The notes beneath the pieces were generated by a model. That model ran no database searches, was not told the DNA's origin, and saw only the letters and a program-made list of their open reading frames with translations. Positions 17,174-25,213 of a stretch of 64,000 bases of DNA are shown here, piece after piece. Numbering within the stretch: the stretch's first letter is position 1; every line of letters starts with the position of its first letter. This stretch comes from Gaetbulibacter_B jejuensis (GTDB lineage Bacteria; Bacteroidota; Bacteroidia; Flavobacteriales; Flavobacteriaceae), in assembly GCF_039524015.1 (NCBI RefSeq), contig NZ_BAAAGF010000001.1, forward strand, positions 1,409,799 through 1,473,798, given 5' to 3'. The position numbers and the translations under genes are program-made.

Positions 17174-18829
17174 ATGAGAATAATACTTTCCCTTATTGCG
17201 CTTTGTATGATTTTATCGTGTAAAGAGTCAAAGTCTAATGTTGAAACAGATAAAAAGCCATCAACTGATATTAGTGACATTTCCACAAAAGAGTTTAGAG
17301 AATTTAAGGTCTTAGATTCAAAACACATTAACACTACTGAACTTTGGGAGGTTTTCAATACAGAGTTAGAAGATTTTACTGAAGCTACTTACAATAGTCT
17401 AAAACCTTTTGTTCTTGAACAGGATATTCCAACATTGCATAATAATGTGCAAGAAGGAAAGTTAACTTATGAGCTTTTAACTAAGTTTTATTTATATCGC
17501 ATTAGAGCATTTGATAGAGAAAACAAATTATCTCTCAACTCAGTAATAGCATTAAATCCTAATGTAATTGCTGAGGCTAAAGCTAAAGACGAGCAACTAA
17601 AAAACATGGACATTACAGAGCAATTTAATTTCACAGTTTATGGTATGCCAATTCTTTTAAAAGACAATATTAATGCATCAGGAATGCCTACTACAGCAGG
17701 AGCAGTTGCACTTCAAAACAATACTACTGAAGATGCTTTTATTGTTTCGCAATTAAAGCATGAAGGTGCGCTTATTTTAGGGAAGGCTAACCTTAGTGAA
17801 TGGGCTTATTTTTTCTGTGGTGATTGTCCAAGTGGTTATAGTGCTATTGGAGGTCAAACCTTAAACCCTTATGGACGAAAAATTATTGACACTGGAGGTT
17901 CAAGCTCAGGAAGTGGAGTAGCTGTAGCAGCTAATTTTTGTGTAGCTGCAGTTGGTAGTGAAACTTCAGGATCAATTTTATCACCTTCAAGTCAAAACTC
18001 TATTGTAGGCTTAAAACCGACTATTGGTTTATTGAGTCGTAGTGGTATTGTTCCAATTTCTTCAACATTGGATACTCCAGGACCAATGACCAAAAATGTT
18101 ATAGATAATGCCATTTTACTTGCTGCTATGTATGGTTTTGATGAAGCAGATGATAAGTCGCTTACTCTAAAATGGCCTAAAGCGTATTATGTTGATAGTG
18201 ATTTTAATAAAGATGATTTAAAAGGAAAACGTTTTGGTGCATTTAAACGATTAATGGAAGATTCTCTTTACGTCAATGCACTTTCAGTTTTAAAAGCTCA
18301 AGGAGCTGAAATAATTGAAATTGAAGAAGAAGAGGTTGAGCTGCCTAATTTTATTCGCTTGTTGAATTTAGACATGAAAGCCGATTTGCCAACATATTTA
18401 TCAACGTCTGCCAATGCAAATGTTGGTGTTGAATCAGTGCAAGATGTTATCGAGTTTAACAAGAAAGACTCTATAAACACAATGCCTTATGGACAAAAAT
18501 TATTTGAAGGTATTGTTGCTGACTCTGCTACTGATAGTGAATTTGAAAGTATAAAAGCAACGCTAAAAACTAATGGTAAACTGTATTTTGATGTACCAAA
18601 AAAAGCACACGATCTTGACGGTTTTTTATCAATAAACAACTATCATGCAGGTTTTGCTGCTGTTGCTGAATATCCTGCTTTAACAGTGCCAATGGGTTAT
18701 ACTAACGATGGTGTTCCAAAAGGATTAACCTTTATAAGTACACCATTATCAGAAAAAAACTTATTAAGTTGGGCTTATGTTTATGAAGTGGCTTCAAAAA
18801 AGAGAGTTGCTCCAAAAAACTATAACTAG
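17174..18829 (+). CDS. amidase signature family lipoprotein
   Basis: 551 residues beginning with a lipoprotein signal (lipobox near ILSC, C16). The amidase triad is visible: K163 (ILLKDNINASG), cis-Ser S243 (GGSSSGSG) and nucleophile S267 (GSETSGSIL). The spacing of 24 between the two serines is that of the family. Being an exported lipoprotein, it probably hydrolyses an amide or peptide-like substrate in the periplasm rather than acting on tRNA-Gln. Its stop codon overlaps that of the convergent serine hydrolase in the palindrome CTAG. Confidence 0.92.
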   Translation: MRIILSLIALCMILSCKESKSNVETDKKPSTDISDISTKEFREFKVLDSKHINTTELWEVFNTELEDFTEATYNSLKPFVLEQDIPTLHNNVQEGKLTYELLTKFYLYRIRAFDRENKLSLNSVIALNPNVIAEAKAKDEQLKNMDITEQFNFTVYGMPILLKDNINASGMPTTAGAVALQNNTTEDAFIVSQLKHEGALILGKANLSEWAYFFCGDCPSGYSAIGGQTLNPYGRKIIDTGGSSSGSGVAVAANFCVAAVGSETSGSILSPSSQNSIVGLKPTIGLLSRSGIVPISSTLDTPGPMTKNVIDNAILLAAMYGFDEADDKSLTLKWPKAYYVDSDFNKDDLKGKRFGAFKRLMEDSLYVNALSVLKAQGAEIIEIEEEEVELPNFIRLLNLDMKADLPTYLSTSANANVGVESVQDVIEFNKKDSINTMPYGQKLFEGIVADSATDSEFESIKATLKTNGKLYFDVPKKAHDLDGFLSINNYHAGFAAVAEYPALTVPMGYTNDGVPKGLTFISTPLSEKNLLSWAYVYEVASKKRVAPKNYN

Positions 18830-19914
18830 TTAGTTACAGCATTGATTTTTTCCCAAAGGTCATTATCAAAACTAGAGAGTGCAAAATTAGCTTCATCAGC
18901 TTCATTTCCCATACGTATAACTACCAGTTTTTTACTTGGTACAACATATACTTTTTGGTCGTTTAAACCTAAGCCTGCAACCATGTCGCTTGGAGCATTA
19001 GGAACCAGTTCTCCTGAAAACTCTAGCTGACTTTGTGGTAAGTGATATGAAGTTTTTCCGTTAAGCCACCAAAGGTAACCATAGGCTTTGTTAATGTCTT
19101 GAGAGGTATTTGTCGATTCGGAAATGTAATTCTCTGATACTATTTGTTGGTCTTCCCATTTGCCATTTGCGTAAATCATTAATCCAAACCTTGCCATACT
19201 TCTAGTGTCACTCCAGTAGACACTAAGACTGTTCAAATTAGTCCAAAAACCATTCATCCCAATTCTGTTTTTCAACTTATCGTTAAAATAATCATTCCAT
19301 GTTTGTCCACTCGCTTCAGCAACCACATCTTGCATTTTTACATATACATTATGGTAAGCCCAGCGTGTACCAGCATCAGCAGTGTATTGTAGGTTTTCAG
19401 GAGAAACATCATCGCCTGTTGTATCGTCCAAACCACTACTCATTGATAGTAAATGTTTACAAGTAATTAGGTTTTCTTTTTCAAGAGAAGCACTCGTCCA
19501 ACCTGTACCTAAATAATCAGACACTTTTGCATTAATATTTAGTAAACCTTCTTCTTGTGCAATTCCTGAAACCGTTGCAGTTAAGGTTTTTCCTGCACTT
19601 GCCCAATACCAATTGGTAGTACTAGAATGCTCGTTCATATAAGCTTCGAGAGCAATTTTTCCGTTGTGTAGTATTATAAAACTCTTGGTGTTTTTTTCTT
19701 CTAAAAAATCAAGAAGTGGTTGTATTTCATTTTCATTCCATTCCAATTCCGAAGGACTAACCGTTTCCCAAGGGTTATCAGTACTTGTAATTAATGGCGG
19801 AAAATAAATTTCATTAACAGGAGTTTGGTCTTCAGGACTGTCATCAGTGGCATCATCAGAGGATGAACAATTATAAAAACCTATTAAAACAAAGAGGCAA
19901 AAAAGGTATTTCAT
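18826..19914 (-). CDS. serine hydrolase lipoprotein (class C beta-lactamase fold)
   Basis: 362 residues. Lipoprotein signal with lipidated C16 (GFYNCSSSDD), an acidic linker, then the penicillin-binding/beta-lactamase-like fold: SxxK at S106-K109 (WASAGKTL), the YxN-equivalent region RWAYHNVYVKMQDVV, and a C-terminal VVIRMGNEADE strand. Such proteins act as D-aminopeptidases, esterases or PBP-like enzymes; true beta-lactamase activity should not be assumed. Convergent with, and overlapping by 4 bases, the amidase gene. Confidence 0.9.
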   Translation of the reverse strand: MKYLFCLFVLIGFYNCSSSDDATDDSPEDQTPVNEIYFPPLITSTDNPWETVSPSELEWNENEIQPLLDFLEEKNTKSFIILHNGKIALEAYMNEHSSTTNWYWASAGKTLTATVSGIAQEEGLLNINAKVSDYLGTGWTSASLEKENLITCKHLLSMSSGLDDTTGDDVSPENLQYTADAGTRWAYHNVYVKMQDVVAEASGQTWNDYFNDKLKNRIGMNGFWTNLNSLSVYWSDTRSMARFGLMIYANGKWEDQQIVSENYISESTNTSQDINKAYGYLWWLNGKTSYHLPQSQLEFSGELVPNAPSDMVAGLGLNDQKVYVVPSKKLVVIRMGNEADEANFALSSFDNDLWEKINAVTN

Positions 19915-19969
19915 AATAAAAGCTTTGTATTTAAGACCATTAAATATACTAAAGGTTTAAATTAGATTG

Positions 19970-19977
19970 TATCTTTG
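19970..19977 (+). promoter_or_regulatory. rimO promoter -7 element
   Basis: TATCTTTG matches TAnnTTTG; the leader to the rimO ATG is about 50 nt. Confidence 0.55.
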
Positions 19978-20007
19978 CGGACTAAAAAAGAAGTAAAGTA
20001 TAAAAGA

Positions 20008-20024
20008 TTCCCGCTTTCGCGGAA
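20008..20024 (+). repeat. short bulged palindrome in the rimO leader
   Basis: TTCCCGCTTTCGCGGAA forms a GC-rich hairpin with one bulged C and a TTTC loop, ending 6 nt before the rimO ATG. GC-rich sequence is rare in this genome, so it stands out as a likely member of a small interspersed palindrome family. Confidence 0.5.
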
Positions 20025-20030
20025 ATACAT

Positions 20031-21335
20031 ATGAGAACGAAATCGCTTAAAAAGAACAGAATTAATGTAGTAACACTTGGTTGCAGTAAAAACGTGTACG
20101 ATAGCGAAGTGTTAATGGGACAGCTAAAAGCTAGTGGTAAAGATGTGGTGCATGAGCAAGAAGGTAACGTAGTTGTTATCAATACCTGCGGATTTATCAA
20201 CAATGCAAAGGAAGAAAGCGTGAATACCATTTTGGAATTTATGCAAAAAAAGGAAGCTGGCGAAGTTGACAAAGTATTTGTTACAGGCTGTTTGAGCGAA
20301 CGTTATAAACCAGACTTACAAAAGGAAATTCCTAATGTTGACCAATATTTTGGCACTACCGAATTACCTCATTTATTAAAAGCACTTGGTGCCGATTATA
20401 AGCATGAATTAATTGGTGAGCGTTTAACAACCACACCAAAAAACTATGCCTATTTAAAAATTGCTGAAGGTTGCGATAGACCTTGTAGTTTTTGTGCTAT
20501 TCCATTAATGCGTGGAAAACACAAGAGTACACCTATTGAGGATTTAGTAACCGAAGCTGAAAAACTTGCAGCCAATGGTGTTAAAGAATTGATACTTATT
20601 GCTCAAGATTTAACTTACTACGGACTGGACTTATACAAAAAACGTAATCTAGCCGAATTGCTAGAACACCTTGTAAAAGTGGATGGTATTGAGTGGATAC
20701 GTTTACACTATGCATTTCCAACTGGTTTCCCAATGGATGTGCTGGAGGTTATGAACAGAGAACCAAAAATTTGTAACTATCTAGATATACCATTACAACA
20801 TATTTCTGATGCTATTTTAAAAAGTATGCGTCGTGGTACTACCAAAGAAAAAACCACAAAGCTGCTTAAAGAATTTAGAAAAGCAGTACCAGGAATGACT
20901 ATTAGAACCACTCTTATTGTTGGATATCCTGGAGAAACCGAAGACGATTTTGAAACTCTAAGAGATTGGGTTAAGGAGATGCGTTTTGAGCGTTTAGGTT
21001 GTTTTACTTACTCGCATGAAGAAAATACACATGCTTACAACCTAGAAGATGATGTGCCTGAAGATGTGAAAATTGACAGAGCAAACCAGATTATGGAAAT
21101 ACAATCGCAAATTTCTTGGGAGTTGAACCAAGAAAAGATAGGACAGGAGTTTAAAGTGGTTATCGATAGAAAAGAAGGTAATTACTTTGTAGGTAGAACA
21201 GAGTTTGACTCACCAGATGTTGACAACGAAGTACTTATTGATGCCAGCACAACCTATTTAAAAACAGGCGAGTTTGCAACCGTAAAAATTATTGAAGCTG
21301 AAGATTTTGACCTTTATGCTGAGGTTGTGGGTTAG
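20031..21335 (+). CDS. rimO: ribosomal protein S12 methylthiotransferase RimO
   Basis: 434 residues with all three family domains: N-terminal UPF0004 with cluster cysteines (LGCSKN C18, NTCGF, TGCLS), a radical SAM core with C148, C152 and C155 (CDRPCSFC), and a C-terminal TRAM domain. IPLMRGKHKS and QDLTYYGLDLY are RimO-type rather than MiaB-type. The enzyme adds a methylthio group to an aspartate of ribosomal protein S12. It stands alone under its own promoter. Confidence 0.96.
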   Translation: MRTKSLKKNRINVVTLGCSKNVYDSEVLMGQLKASGKDVVHEQEGNVVVINTCGFINNAKEESVNTILEFMQKKEAGEVDKVFVTGCLSERYKPDLQKEIPNVDQYFGTTELPHLLKALGADYKHELIGERLTTTPKNYAYLKIAEGCDRPCSFCAIPLMRGKHKSTPIEDLVTEAEKLAANGVKELILIAQDLTYYGLDLYKKRNLAELLEHLVKVDGIEWIRLHYAFPTGFPMDVLEVMNREPKICNYLDIPLQHISDAILKSMRRGTTKEKTTKLLKEFRKAVPGMTIRTTLIVGYPGETEDDFETLRDWVKEMRFERLGCFTYSHEENTHAYNLEDDVPEDVKIDRANQIMEIQSQISWELNQEKIGQEFKVVIDRKEGNYFVGRTEFDSPDVDNEVLIDASTTYLKTGEFATVKIIEAEDFDLYAEVVG

Positions 21336-21410
21336 GGAGTAGTAGTCTTTTTATTCATTAACATAATGCTCTATAGTATTCAAGAGTTGTTTTTTTATTA
21401 AAAGATTATC

Positions 21411-21749
21411 TTATTTTCGTCGAATAGTATAGGAGTTAAATCCTTTTGTAGCATTCATTTGTTGATACCAAAAAAGAATAGGAATTACAACACTTACAGT
21501 TCCAATAATTCCAAATAAACTCCATAATACTATGGTAGATGCAATACCAATTCCAACTCCAATAAGAATTAAGACATTATTAGGTTCTGCTTGTATGTCA
21601 TTTACATGTTTCTTTTCAATCTTTCCGCAATTTTGACAATTCACATTAAACTCATCTCCTTTTTCCATTTGTAAATCTGGTCTAGTTGGAGCGTTAGACT
21701 TTATTTTAATATCCTTTTTACAAGATTGACAACGAGTAACTAATTTCAT
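21411..21749 (-). CDS. small zinc-ribbon membrane protein, function unknown
   Basis: 112 residues. Two cysteine pairs (CQSC near 8 and CQNC near 38) form a predicted zinc ribbon at the N-terminus, followed by two close membrane helices (about 58-92) and a basic tail (SYTIRRK). I know no function. Convergent with rimO; the 209-base gap upstream holds only AT-rich sequence and a repeated GGTTGGTT motif (about 21770-21800). Confidence 0.7.
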   Translation of the reverse strand: MKLVTRCQSCKKDIKIKSNAPTRPDLQMEKGDEFNVNCQNCGKIEKKHVNDIQAEPNNVLILIGVGIGIASTIVLWSLFGIIGTVSVVIPILFWYQQMNATKGFNSYTIRRK

Positions 21750-21958
21750 GTTTAATTTTTATGTTTAATGGGTTGGTTAATATTTGGTTGGTTTTTAATA
21801 ATAATAGTTATTCAACTAATTTCGACTATTTTTCTAACAAACCCAATAAAAAAAGTAAAGCGGTATTCGTTTTGGGTATAAAAAACACTTCTTAACTTAA
21901 TTTTTAGATTCTAAAAAATGGAATAACTGTATATTTACACTTCAATTGAATTGTATTT

Positions 21959-23560
21959 ATGCCAACTGACTGTATTCCGTTTAGAGATACCCATTATTTT
22001 TCAGGTCTAATTTGTGACTATTTAGAGGAGCAAGAGCCTTTAAAACCGTTTTATAACCGATTTCCGAAGCTAGAAAATTTCAAAGCGCAAATCGATGAAA
22101 AGAGGTTGTCGGTTTCATCTCAATCGAGAACTGTTTTAGTGAAAGCTCTGCAATCTCAGTATGAAAATGTTTCAACATCTCAGTTAACAAAACAGAACAT
22201 TCAGTTACTTGAGCACGATAATACATTTACAATTACTACAGGTCATCAGCTTAATTTGTTTACAGGACCACTTTATTTTTTCTATAAAATCATTTCAACT
22301 ATCAATTTGTGTAAGGACTTGAAACAACAATTTCCTGAGCAGCATTTTGTGCCTATATATTGGATGGCAAGTGAAGATCATGATTTTGAAGAAATAAACT
22401 ATTTCAATTTTAAAGGAAAAAAGGTACAGTGGAACAGAACAGCATCAGGAGTTGTAGGCGAATTGGATTTAGACGATTTAGACCATGTTTTTGAAGCGTT
22501 TGCAAGTCAGTTGAACACGTCGTCCAATGCTGAAACCTTAAAGCAATTATTCAAAGAAGCCTATTTAGAGCATCAAGATTTAACCCAAGCGATGCGTTAT
22601 TTGGTGAATGCTTTGTTTAAGGAGTATGGACTTGTAATTGTAGATGGAAATGATGCAGCGCTAAAGCGATTGTTTATTCCTTATATAGAAACAGAACTTA
22701 CGCAGCAAACCTCTTTTGCTAAGGTAACTTTGGCTAATGAGCAGTTGAATGCTTTGGATGGCAATTATAAAATTCAAGTTAATCCAAGAGAGATTAATCT
22801 GTTTTACATTAAACAAGGTTTAAGAGAGCGAATTGTGGAGCAAGAAGGCGTTTTTAGAGTTCACAATTCTAACATTACATGGAACCAAACCGAAATATTA
22901 CAAGAGCTTAACGAGTTTCCTGAGCGTTTTTCGCCAAACGTTATTATGCGACCGTTATACCAAGAAGTTATTTTGCCTAATCTTTGTTACATTGGTGGAG
23001 GCGGAGAGTTAGCGTATTGGTTACAGCTCAAATTAAATTTTGAAGCGCAAAACGTTGTGTTTCCAATGTTGTTGTTGCGTAACTCAGTATTGATAACTAC
23101 CGAAAAGCAAAAAGAAAAGCTTAAAAAGCTTGATGTTTCTGTAACCGATTTGTTTTTAAATCAAGACGATTTAATGACAAAAGTGACCAAAGCTATTTCG
23201 AAAGTAGCTATCGATTTTTCTTCACAAAAAACACATTTACAACAACAGTTTGAAGCCCTGTATGCATTAGCTGAAGCAACTGACAAATCGTTTAAAGGTG
23301 CAGTTGCAGCACAAGAGCGTAAACAAATAAAAGGTCTTGAGAATTTAGAAAAGCGATTGCTTAAAGCCCAAAAACGAAAACTAAACGACCACTTAGAGCG
23401 TGTAAAGGAAATTCAAAATGAATTATTTCCTAATCATAGTTTACAAGAGCGTAACATGAACTTTTCTGAATTTTACTTAGAATACGGAAACACATTTATT
23501 TCAAAACTAATAAGCGAATTGCAACCATTAAAAGGTGAGTTTTTGATCCTTGAATTTTAG
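21959..23560 (+). CDS. bshC: bacillithiol biosynthesis cysteine-adding enzyme BshC
   Basis: 533 residues, the normal BshC length. Signature stretches are TGHQLNLFTGPLYFFYKI, PIYWMASEDHDFEEIN, VNPREINLFYI, MRPLYQEVILPNLCYIGGGGE and a C-terminal coiled coil. BshC joins cysteine to glucosaminyl-malate in the last step of bacillithiol synthesis, so this organism probably uses bacillithiol as its low-molecular-weight thiol; the transferase gene at 27949 fits. bshA and bshB are not in the window. Confidence 0.95.
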   Translation: MPTDCIPFRDTHYFSGLICDYLEEQEPLKPFYNRFPKLENFKAQIDEKRLSVSSQSRTVLVKALQSQYENVSTSQLTKQNIQLLEHDNTFTITTGHQLNLFTGPLYFFYKIISTINLCKDLKQQFPEQHFVPIYWMASEDHDFEEINYFNFKGKKVQWNRTASGVVGELDLDDLDHVFEAFASQLNTSSNAETLKQLFKEAYLEHQDLTQAMRYLVNALFKEYGLVIVDGNDAALKRLFIPYIETELTQQTSFAKVTLANEQLNALDGNYKIQVNPREINLFYIKQGLRERIVEQEGVFRVHNSNITWNQTEILQELNEFPERFSPNVIMRPLYQEVILPNLCYIGGGGELAYWLQLKLNFEAQNVVFPMLLLRNSVLITTEKQKEKLKKLDVSVTDLFLNQDDLMTKVTKAISKVAIDFSSQKTHLQQQFEALYALAEATDKSFKGAVAAQERKQIKGLENLEKRLLKAQKRKLNDHLERVKEIQNELFPNHSLQERNMNFSEFYLEYGNTFISKLISELQPLKGEFLILEF

Positions 23561-23606
23561 TTGAAAAAAAACTTGGTTTCCTAAAACGAAATTCTAAAAA
23601 CCTTGT

Positions 23607-23614
23607 TACTTTTG
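23607..23614 (+). promoter_or_regulatory. guaA promoter -7 element, touching the start codon
   Basis: TACTTTTG (TAnnTTTG) ends 3 nt before the ATG at 23618, so transcription should begin at the start codon. This also argues against the in-frame TTG at 23603 as the start. Confidence 0.65.
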
Positions 23615-23617
23615 CAC

Positions 23618-25153
23618 ATGCAACACAACAAAGTACTTATTTTAGATTTCGGTTCGCAATACACACAACTTATTGCGCGTCGCGTTAGAGAGTTGAATAT
23701 CTACTGTGAAATTCATCCATTCAACAAAATTCCAACTGATTTAGACAGTTTTAAATCTGTAATTCTTTCAGGAAGTCCAAACTCTGTGAGAGGAGAAGAT
23801 GTTCTACATCCTGACCTTTCAGAAATTAGAGGAAAAAAACCACTTCTGGCAGTATGCTATGGTGCGCAATATTTGGCTCATTTTTCTGGAGGAGAAGTAG
23901 CGCCTTCTAACACTAGGGAATATGGAAGAGCAAATTTAAGTTTCGTTAAAGACAATGAAGCTTTCTTTTCAGGAATATCAAAAGGAAGTCAGGTTTGGAT
24001 GAGTCATAGCGACACTATAAAGCAATTGCCAACAAATGGTGTTTTATTAGCTAGTACACACGATGTAGAAAATGCGGCTTATAAAATTGAAGGAGAACAA
24101 ACCTACGCTATTCAATTTCACCCTGAAGTATATCACAGTACAGATGGGAAACAGTTATTAGAAAATTTCTTAGTAACTATAGCTAATGTTGAACAAGATT
24201 GGACACCTCAATCGTTTGTTGAAGAGACAGTTGATGCACTTAAAGCGCAGTTAGGTAATGATAAAGTTGTACTAGGACTTTCAGGAGGAGTAGACTCTTC
24301 GGTAGCTGCAATTTTATTACACAAAGCCATAGGTAAAAACCTGTATTGCATTTTTGTAAACAACGGATTGCTACGTAAAAACGAGTTTGAAAGTGTACTT
24401 AAGCAATACGAAGGCATGGGACTTAATGTAAAAGGCGTTGATGCTTCGGCACGCTTTTTGGATGCTTTGGAAGATGTAAGCGATCCTGAGCTTAAACGTA
24501 AAGCTATTGGTCGCGTGTTCATTGAAGTTTTTGATGATGAAGCACATCTTATTGAAGATGTAAAATGGTTAGCGCAAGGGACTATTTATCCTGATGTTAT
24601 AGAAAGTGTTTCTGCTACAGGAGGTCCAAGTGCAACAATTAAAAGTCATCATAATGTTGGAGGATTACCAGATTTTATGAAGCTAAAAATAGTAGAGCCA
24701 TTAAAAGCTTTATTTAAGGATGAGGTTCGTCGTGTAGGTGCTTCAATGGGAATGGATAAAGATATTTTAGGTCGTCATCCTTTTCCAGGTCCAGGATTAG
24801 CAATTCGTATTTTAGGAAGTCTAAACAGAGAAAATGTTCGTATATTACAAGAGGTAGACGCTATTTTTATAGATAATCTTAAAGCTTGGGATTTATACGA
24901 TAAGGTATGGCAAGCAGGTGCAATCTTGTTACCTGTAAACAGTGTAGGTGTTATGGGAGATGAGCGTACATACGAAAAATGTGTTGCGCTAAGAGCTGTA
25001 GAAAGTACTGACGGTATGACTGCCGACTGGGTAAATTTACCTTATGAGTTTTTACAAAAAACTTCTAATGAAATAATAAACAAAGTAAAAGGCGTTAATA
25101 GAGTAGTATACGATATTAGTTCAAAACCGCCTGCTACTATTGAATGGGAATAA
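23618..25153 (+). CDS. guaA: glutamine-hydrolysing GMP synthase
   Basis: 511 residues from the ATG at 23618 (MQHNKVLILDFGSQYTQLI). An N-terminal class I glutamine amidotransferase (nucleophile C80 in LLAVCYGAQ, and QFHPEVYHS), then the ATP pyrophosphatase domain (LGLSGGVDSSVAAILL) and the dimerisation domain ending KPPATIEWE. It converts XMP to GMP in purine synthesis. Promoter placement predicts a leaderless mRNA. Confidence 0.97.
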   Translation: MQHNKVLILDFGSQYTQLIARRVRELNIYCEIHPFNKIPTDLDSFKSVILSGSPNSVRGEDVLHPDLSEIRGKKPLLAVCYGAQYLAHFSGGEVAPSNTREYGRANLSFVKDNEAFFSGISKGSQVWMSHSDTIKQLPTNGVLLASTHDVENAAYKIEGEQTYAIQFHPEVYHSTDGKQLLENFLVTIANVEQDWTPQSFVEETVDALKAQLGNDKVVLGLSGGVDSSVAAILLHKAIGKNLYCIFVNNGLLRKNEFESVLKQYEGMGLNVKGVDASARFLDALEDVSDPELKRKAIGRVFIEVFDDEAHLIEDVKWLAQGTIYPDVIESVSATGGPSATIKSHHNVGGLPDFMKLKIVEPLKALFKDEVRRVGASMGMDKDILGRHPFPGPGLAIRILGSLNRENVRILQEVDAIFIDNLKAWDLYDKVWQAGAILLPVNSVGVMGDERTYEKCVALRAVESTDGMTADWVNLPYEFLQKTSNEIINKVKGVNRVVYDISSKPPATIEWE

Positions 25154-25158
25154 CAACG

Positions 25159-25200
25159 TCCTGCTAAGCAGGAATCCTTAATCTTTTTGGATTAGGATTT
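25159..25200 (+). repeat. two adjacent hairpins after guaA
   Basis: TCCTGC-TAA-GCAGGA (25159-25173) is followed at once by AATCCTTAATC / GATTAGGATT (25173-25199) with a T-rich loop and a short T run. The second may be a weak guaA terminator; the first resembles the small GC-rich palindromes seen elsewhere in the window. Confidence 0.5.
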
Positions 25201-25213
25201 TAAAGTAAATTAT

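Noticed and set aside
18826..19914. Serine hydrolase as an antibiotic-resistance beta-lactamase
   Set aside because: Only the general fold and SxxK are seen; the family is broad and mostly not resistance-linked.
21770..21800. Repeated GGTTGGTT motif upstream of bshC as an operator
   Set aside because: Short, imperfect and without a linked regulator; more likely chance repetition in low-complexity sequence.
23603..23617. Upstream TTG start for guaA
   Set aside because: It overlaps the -7 element; the family starts at the ATG at 23618.
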